From positions 2,795,501 to 2,859,500 of the forward strand of contig NZ_CP006992.1 of the NCBI RefSeq assembly GCF_001542815.1: a stretch of 64,000 nucleotides of DNA, in the 5' to 3' direction. Source of the DNA: Methylobacterium sp. AMS5. GTDB taxonomy: Bacteria; Pseudomonadota; Alphaproteobacteria; Rhizobiales; Beijerinckiaceae. The notes under the pieces were generated by a model. That model was given only the letters and a program-made list of their open reading frames with translations, searched no databases and was not told the origin of the DNA. Each line of letters begins with the position of its first letter. Position 1 is the stretch's first letter. This document shows, piece by piece, positions 59,871 through 64,000 of the stretch. The position numbers and the translations under genes are program-made.

Positions 59871-61634
59871 ATGATGAACGTTGGGCGCGACAAGAACGAG
59901 ATCGCCGCCGCCCTGGCGCGATGCAAGACGGCCTTCATCGGCGTGGCCGTGATGAGCGGGCTGGTGAACATCCTCTATCTCACCGGCTCGTTCTTCATGC
60001 TCGAAGTCTACGACCGGGTGATCCCGAGCCGCTCCGTGCCAACCCTGATCGGCCTCGCGGCCCTCGCACTCGTGCTCTATGCGTTCCAGGGCGTGCTCGA
60101 GGCCCTCCGCGGTCGGATCCTCGCCCGCATCGGCGCCGCCCTCGACGAGGCCCTGAGCGGGCGCGTGTTCGATCTCGTCGTGCGCGCGCCGCTCAAAGGG
60201 GCGAACCAGGGCGACGGCCTCCTGCCGCTGCGCGACCTCGACCAGATCCGCGCCTTCCTCTCCGGTTCCGGTCCTTCCGCCTTCTTCGATTTGCCCTGGA
60301 TGCCGGTCTACCTGCTGATCTGCTTCCTGTTTCACCCGCTGATCGGCGTCGCCGCCCTCGTCGGCATGGGCATTCTCGCCGCCCTGACCTTCCTGACCGA
60401 CCGCGCGAGCAAGGGCCCGACGCGGGCCGCGACCGGCCACGGCATGCGCCGCAACGGTCTCGCCGAAGCCGGCCGCCGCAATGCCGAGGTGCTGGCCGCC
60501 ATGGGCATGCAGGAGCGGCTCGCCGCCCGCTGGGCTCTGGCCAACCGCGAATACATGGAGGCGCATCAGGCCGTGGCGGATGCCGGAAGCGGCTTTGGCG
60601 CCGGTTCCAAGGTGTTCCGCATGGCCCTGCAATCGGGCGTGCTCGCGCTCGGCGCCTGGCTCGTCATCCACAACGAGGCCAGCGCCGGTGTCATCATCGC
60701 GAGCTCGATCCTCGTCTCCCGCGCGCTCGCGCCTGCGGAGCTCACCATCGCCAACTGGAAGGGTTTTGTGGCCGCGCGGCAAAGCTGGCATCGGCTGTCG
60801 GAGCTGCTGGCCCGGATGCCGCAGGGCGAGCGTCCGCACGCCCTGCCGGCGCCGGCTGAGACCATCACCGTCGAGGCCGCCAGCATCGCCCCGCCCGGCA
60901 CGCCGCGCCTCGTGGTGCAGGATGTGAGCTTCGGCCTCAGAGCGGGGCAGGGGCTCGGCATCATCGGCCCCTCGGCCTCCGGCAAGTCTTCCCTTGTGCG
61001 CGCCCTTGTCGGCGTCTGGCCGCCGATCCGCGGAAAAATCCGCTTCGATGGCGCCGCGCTCGATCAATGGACGAGCGGCGACCTCGGCCCGCATATCGGC
61101 TTCCTGCCGCAGGAGGTCGAACTCTTCGCCGGCAGCGTGGCCGAGAACATCGCCCGCTTCGAGCCGCAGGCGCCGGCCGAGGCGATCATCGCGGCGGCCA
61201 AGGCCGCCGGCGTGCACGATCTGATCCTGCGGCTGCCGGAGGGCTACGACACCCGCATCGGCGAGGGCGGCACGGGCCTCTCGGCCGGGCAGCGCCAACG
61301 GGTCGGGTTGGCGCGGGCTCTCTACCGCGAGCCCTTCCTCGTGGTGCTCGACGAGCCCAACGCCAATCTCGATGCCGAGGGCGAGAACGCCCTGACGCAG
61401 GCGATCCTCGGCGTGCGGCAGCGCGGCGGCATCTGCGTCGTCGTCGCCCACCGCCCGAGCGCGCTCGCCGCCCTCGACCTGATCCTGATGATGGCCGACG
61501 GCCGCGCCCAGGCTTTCGGGCCCAAGGACGAGATCCTCAAGCGCGTCCTGCGCCCGGCGCCAGCCCCCGTGCCGGTCGCCGCCGAGCCCGCCGCCCCGCA
61601 ATCCGCCGTGCCTTCGATCCGTGAGAGTGCCTGA
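59871..61634 (+). CDS. Type I secretion ABC transporter (PrsD/AprD type)
   Basis: Inner-membrane ABC exporter subunit of a type I secretion system, 587 residues, no C39 peptidase domain. A membrane domain with about six helices covers residues 20-310 (VAVMSGLVNILYLTGSFFMLEVYDRV is split as VMSGLVNILYLTGSFF and MLEVYDRVIPSRSVPTL, the PrsD hallmark). The ATPase domain has Walker A GPSASGKSSLVRAL, Q-loop GFLPQEVELF, signature LSAGQRQRVGLARAL and Walker B FLVVLDEPNANLD. The ATG at 59871 has AAAGGGGG upstream. It overlaps the next gene by 1 bp. No RTX substrate or TolC-type gene is in the window. Confidence 0.93.
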   Translation: MMNVGRDKNEIAAALARCKTAFIGVAVMSGLVNILYLTGSFFMLEVYDRVIPSRSVPTLIGLAALALVLYAFQGVLEALRGRILARIGAALDEALSGRVFDLVVRAPLKGANQGDGLLPLRDLDQIRAFLSGSGPSAFFDLPWMPVYLLICFLFHPLIGVAALVGMGILAALTFLTDRASKGPTRAATGHGMRRNGLAEAGRRNAEVLAAMGMQERLAARWALANREYMEAHQAVADAGSGFGAGSKVFRMALQSGVLALGAWLVIHNEASAGVIIASSILVSRALAPAELTIANWKGFVAARQSWHRLSELLARMPQGERPHALPAPAETITVEAASIAPPGTPRLVVQDVSFGLRAGQGLGIIGPSASGKSSLVRALVGVWPPIRGKIRFDGAALDQWTSGDLGPHIGFLPQEVELFAGSVAENIARFEPQAPAEAIIAAAKAAGVHDLILRLPEGYDTRIGEGGTGLSAGQRQRVGLARALYREPFLVVLDEPNANLDAEGENALTQAILGVRQRGGICVVVAHRPSALAALDLILMMADGRAQAFGPKDEILKRVLRPAPAPVPVAAEPAAPQSAVPSIRESA

Positions 61635-62980
61635 TGTCCGCGACCCTCACCCCCCTCAACGTTCTCCCCCCGGCGCTGCCGCGGCCCGTCGCCCATGGTT
61701 CGATCCGCAGCCACCTCACCGTCGCGATCGGCCTCTCCGCCGCCCTCGTCCTCGGTGTCGGCGGCTGGGCCACCTTCACCGAGATCTCGGCCGCGGTGAT
61801 CGCGCCAGGCCAGCTCGTGGTCGAGACCGACGTGAAGAAGGTGCAGCACCCCACCGGCGGCGTCGTCGGCCAGCTCCTGGCGCGTGAGGGCCAGCGGGTC
61901 GCGGCCGGCGACGTGTTGATTCGTCTCGACGAGACCCAGACCCGGGCCAACCTCGACATCGTGCTCAAGGCCATGGACGAACTCTCCGCCCGGCGCGCCC
62001 GCGACGAGGCGGAGCGCGACGGGCTCAAGACCATCGCCTTCCCGCCCGATCTCGTCGCCCGCATCGACGACGATCCCAGCGTCGCCCGGCTGATCGACGG
62101 CGAATCGCGCCTGTTCGCCTCTCGCGTCGCCGGCCGCGAGGGTCAAAGGGCGCAGTTGCGCGAACGCGTCGAGCAACTGCGCCAGGAGATCGACGGGCTC
62201 ACCAAGCAGGCCGCGGCGAAGGACCGGGAGATCAACCTGATCGGCCACGAACTCGGCGGCGTGCGCGACCTCTATGCCAAGAACCTCGTGCCGCTCTCCC
62301 GCGTCACCGCCCTGGAGCGCGACGCCGCCCGACTCGAAGGCGAGCGCGGCCAGCTCGTCGCCTCGACGGCCTCGGCGCGCGGCAAGATCGCCGAGACCGA
62401 GCTGCAGATCATCCAGATCGACGGCGAGATGCGCACCGAGACCGGCAAGGATCTGGCCGAGATCCGCGGCAAGTGGTCGGAGCTGCGCGAGAAGCGCGTG
62501 GCGGCGGAAGACCAGCTCAAGCGGGTCGAGCTGCGCGCGCCGCAGGACGGCTTCGTGCATCAGATGAGCGTGCACACGGTCGGCGGCCTCGTCGTGCCGA
62601 GCGAGCCGGCGATGCTGATCGTGCCGGCCTCCGATCAGTTGCTGGTGGAGGTGCGGGTGCAGCCGCAGGACATCGACAACGTCCGGCTCGGCCAGAAGGC
62701 GGTACTGCGTTTCCCCGCCTTCAACACGCGCACGACGCCGGAGATCGACGGCGAGGTGACCCGCGTCTCGGCGGACGTGACCCAGGACGTCAAGACCGGG
62801 CAGAGCTACTACACGGCGCGCATCCGCATCCGCGAGGACCAGAAGGAGCGGCTGAAGGGCCTGCGGCTGGTGCCGGGCATGCCGGTCGAGTCCTTCACCC
62901 AGATCGGCGAGCGCTCGGTCCTGTCCTATCTCACCAAGCCGCTCACCGACCAGATTGCAAAAGCGTGGCGGGAGCGCTGA
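61634..62980 (+). CDS. Type I secretion membrane-fusion protein (HlyD/PrsE type)
   Basis: Periplasmic adaptor that links the ABC transporter to an outer-membrane channel, 448 residues. It has a short cytoplasmic N-terminus, one membrane helix at about residues 30-50 and a lipoyl-like half-motif (VKKVQHPTGGVVGQLLAREGQRVAAGD). A long coiled coil occupies about residues 110-280. The second half-motif LRAPQDGFVHQMSVHTVGGLV and a beta barrel end (RLKGLRLVPGMPVESF) follow. It pairs with the gene upstream by a 1-bp overlap. Substrate unknown. Confidence 0.93.
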   Translation: MSATLTPLNVLPPALPRPVAHGSIRSHLTVAIGLSAALVLGVGGWATFTEISAAVIAPGQLVVETDVKKVQHPTGGVVGQLLAREGQRVAAGDVLIRLDETQTRANLDIVLKAMDELSARRARDEAERDGLKTIAFPPDLVARIDDDPSVARLIDGESRLFASRVAGREGQRAQLRERVEQLRQEIDGLTKQAAAKDREINLIGHELGGVRDLYAKNLVPLSRVTALERDAARLEGERGQLVASTASARGKIAETELQIIQIDGEMRTETGKDLAEIRGKWSELREKRVAAEDQLKRVELRAPQDGFVHQMSVHTVGGLVVPSEPAMLIVPASDQLLVEVRVQPQDIDNVRLGQKAVLRFPAFNTRTTPEIDGEVTRVSADVTQDVKTGQSYYTARIRIREDQKERLKGLRLVPGMPVESFTQIGERSVLSYLTKPLTDQIAKAWRER

Positions 62981-63132
62981 CAATCTTGCCTCACAGGCGC
63001 GTTGTCTGATAAGGCGACCGCCTCCCCGCGATGTCGCTGATGTCATCGCCGGAGCGTCCCCGTGGCGCTCCGTTCCTTCGAGACACTTGAACAACAGGCG
63101 GCCGGTCTCGAATCCGTGCCGATGTGAGACCG

Positions 63133-63258
63133 ATGAAGATTCGCAACTCGCTCAAGTCGCTGCGCGGCCGTCACCGCGATAACCAGCTCGTGCGCCGCAA
63201 GGGCCGCGTCTACGTCATCAACAAGACCCAGAAGCGCTTCAAGGCCCGCCAGGGCTGA
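63133..63258 (+). CDS. rpmJ: 50S ribosomal protein L36, zinc-less form
   Basis: A 41-residue protein, [20 protein letters not shown] and then [21 protein letters not shown]. This is L36 of the C-minus type, lacking the zinc-binding Cys, as is usual in alphaproteobacteria. A GGAGCG-loop-CGCTCC stem (63050-63072) lies in its leader, and a 10-bp stem follows the stop. It is unrelated to the secretion genes upstream. Confidence 0.95.
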   Translation: MKIRNSLKSLRGRHRDNQLVRRKGRVYVINKTQKRFKARQG

Positions 63259-63263
63259 TTCCT

Positions 63264-63290
63264 CGGTGCCGCGATTCGCACGCGGCACCG
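63264..63290 (+). terminator. Hairpin after rpmJ
   Basis: CGGTGCCGCG-ATTCGCA-CGCGGCACCG, a perfect 10-bp stem 5 bp after the stop. There is no T-run, so termination may be weak or Rho-assisted. Confidence 0.5.
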
Positions 63291-63335
63291 AAGCGCGTTG
63301 ACGGGAGCTGGGTTCGGGGTGGAAGCTCCGGACCT

Positions 63336-63944
63336 ATGGACGCTCGCCGCACCTCACTCCTGACCGCCCTTTGCCTCGGCCTCGCGCTCGTAGGCAGTGC
63401 GTCAACCGCCAGCCTCGCGGCAGCCGATAAGGCGCGGCCGGAGAAGGAGCGCAAGGCGCATCCGCCGGTCAGTCTCGACGATCTCTACGCCCGCCTCAAG
63501 CAGGCCGAGGACGAGACCGAGGCCAAGGCCGTCGCCACATTGATCGAGCGGCGTCTCGGCCGCTCCGGCAGCGCGACAGCCGACCTCCTTTCCGATCGTG
63601 CCCGGCAGGCGATGAGCGGCAACGACCTGCCGCTCGCCGTCGAACTGATGGATCGCTCCGTTTCCCTCGAGCCGAACTGGTCCGAAGGCTGGAGCCGGCG
63701 CGCGACCCTGTTCTGGCGCCTGTCCGACACTGCGACCGCCATTGCCGACCTGCAGCGCGCGCTTGTGCTGGAGCCGCGCCATTTCGAGGCCTGGGCCGCG
63801 CTCGGCAAGCTCTACCTTGCTCAGGACGACAAGGGCCGGGCCCTCGACGCCTTCCGCCGGGCGGAAGCGCTCTACCCGCAATGGGACGTGCTCAAGAAGG
63901 CGATCGAGCGTTTGACACCCGAAGTGCAGGGACGCGATCTCTGA
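63336..63944 (+). CDS. Exported tetratricopeptide-repeat protein
   Basis: A 202-residue protein with a signal peptide (SLLTALCLGLALVGSASTASLAAA), so likely periplasmic. After a charged Lys/Glu linker it has about three TPR units: LPLAVELMDRSVSLEPNWSEGW, split as LPLAVELMDRSVSL and EPNWSEGWSRRATLF, then TAIADLQRALVLEPRHFEAWA, split as TAIADLQRALVLE and PRHFEAWAALGKLYL, then RALDAFRRAEALYP. TPR arrays mediate protein contacts; the partner is unknown. Similar short TPR proteins are common in Rhizobiales. Confidence 0.85.
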   Translation: MDARRTSLLTALCLGLALVGSASTASLAAADKARPEKERKAHPPVSLDDLYARLKQAEDETEAKAVATLIERRLGRSGSATADLLSDRARQAMSGNDLPLAVELMDRSVSLEPNWSEGWSRRATLFWRLSDTATAIADLQRALVLEPRHFEAWAALGKLYLAQDDKGRALDAFRRAEALYPQWDVLKKAIERLTPEVQGRDL

Positions 63945-63954
63945 TTCGCGTCCC

Positions 63955-64000
63955 GTGAGCCTCGCCGAACCTCTCCGCCTCGCCGCCGGCCTGCTGGCAT
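63955..64000 (+). CDS. Possible start of a following gene, cut by the window edge
   Basis: A GTG at 63955 starts an open frame (VSLAEPLRLAAGLLA) 10 bp after the TPR gene and runs to the edge. Too short to identify, and the ribosome site is not clear. It may be the next gene on the same transcript. Confidence 0.3.
   Translation, partial: MSLAEPLRLAAGLLA

Overview
The window is chromosomal DNA from a high-GC alphaproteobacterium. Gene content and order point to a facultatively methylotrophic, pink, aerobic anoxygenic phototroph of the Methylobacterium/Methylorubrum group. The evidence is a compact bacteriochlorophyll/spirilloxanthin/reaction-centre cluster, a GlgE-type alpha-glucan and trehalose cluster with fused enzymes, and a rimP-nusA-ylxR-infB-rbfA-truB operon. 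The genus is an inference from sequence pattern, not from a database search.

Layout. 1-2.4 kb: the 3' end of an M20 amidohydrolase and a chemoreceptor. 2.5-10.7 kb (minus strand): rimP-nusA-ylxR-infB-rbfA-truB, with an intrinsic-terminator-like hairpin in the leader ahead of rimP. 10.9-17.9 kb: mixed single genes (CatB-like acetyltransferase, asd, exported proteins, SpeG-like acetyltransferase, a broken CobW-type GTPase gene, a TetR regulator, a DUF2852-type protein). 18.1-34.2 kb (plus strand): treZ, a malQ-treY fusion, glgE with an extra N-terminal GH13 domain, a treS-maltokinase fusion, and glgB. Together they encode the TreYZ, TreS and GlgE routes that interconvert trehalose, maltose-1-phosphate and branched alpha-glucan. 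34.2-40.1 kb: ynfA, an SPL-family radical SAM protein, an endonuclease III-like glycosylase, dapF and mtaB. 40.2-42.8 kb: an IS481-family element interrupted by an IS110-family element. 42.8-45.7 kb: a pseudouridine synthase, ftsY and a YciB-family septation protein.

45.9-59.5 kb is the photosynthesis island: crtC and crtD on the minus strand, then crtE-crtF and bchC-bchX-bchY-bchZ-pufQ-pufB-pufA-pufL-pufM-pufC on the plus strand. The genes cover GGPP supply, late spirilloxanthin-type carotenoid steps, chlorophyllide a reductase, light-harvesting 1, the reaction centre and its tetrahaem cytochrome. TGT-N12-ACA-like PpsR/CrtJ sites lie before crtE/crtD and, imperfectly, before bchC. 59.6-64 kb: an AT-rich spacer, a type I secretion ABC transporter with its membrane-fusion partner, rpmJ (L36), a TPR protein and the start of another gene.

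The most notable points are these. (1) The nested IS110 element has a structured 5' non-coding end. That end carries a 9-nt match to the insertion-site flank, as expected for a bridge-RNA target guide. (2) The glucan cluster shows unusual multi-enzyme fusions, with every catalytic triad apparently intact. (3) The leader of the nusA operon contains a strong terminator. (4) The cobW-like gene has two mutually compensating frameshifts and a lost C-terminus at a repeat. I saw no CRISPR array, rRNA gene or convincing tRNA gene.
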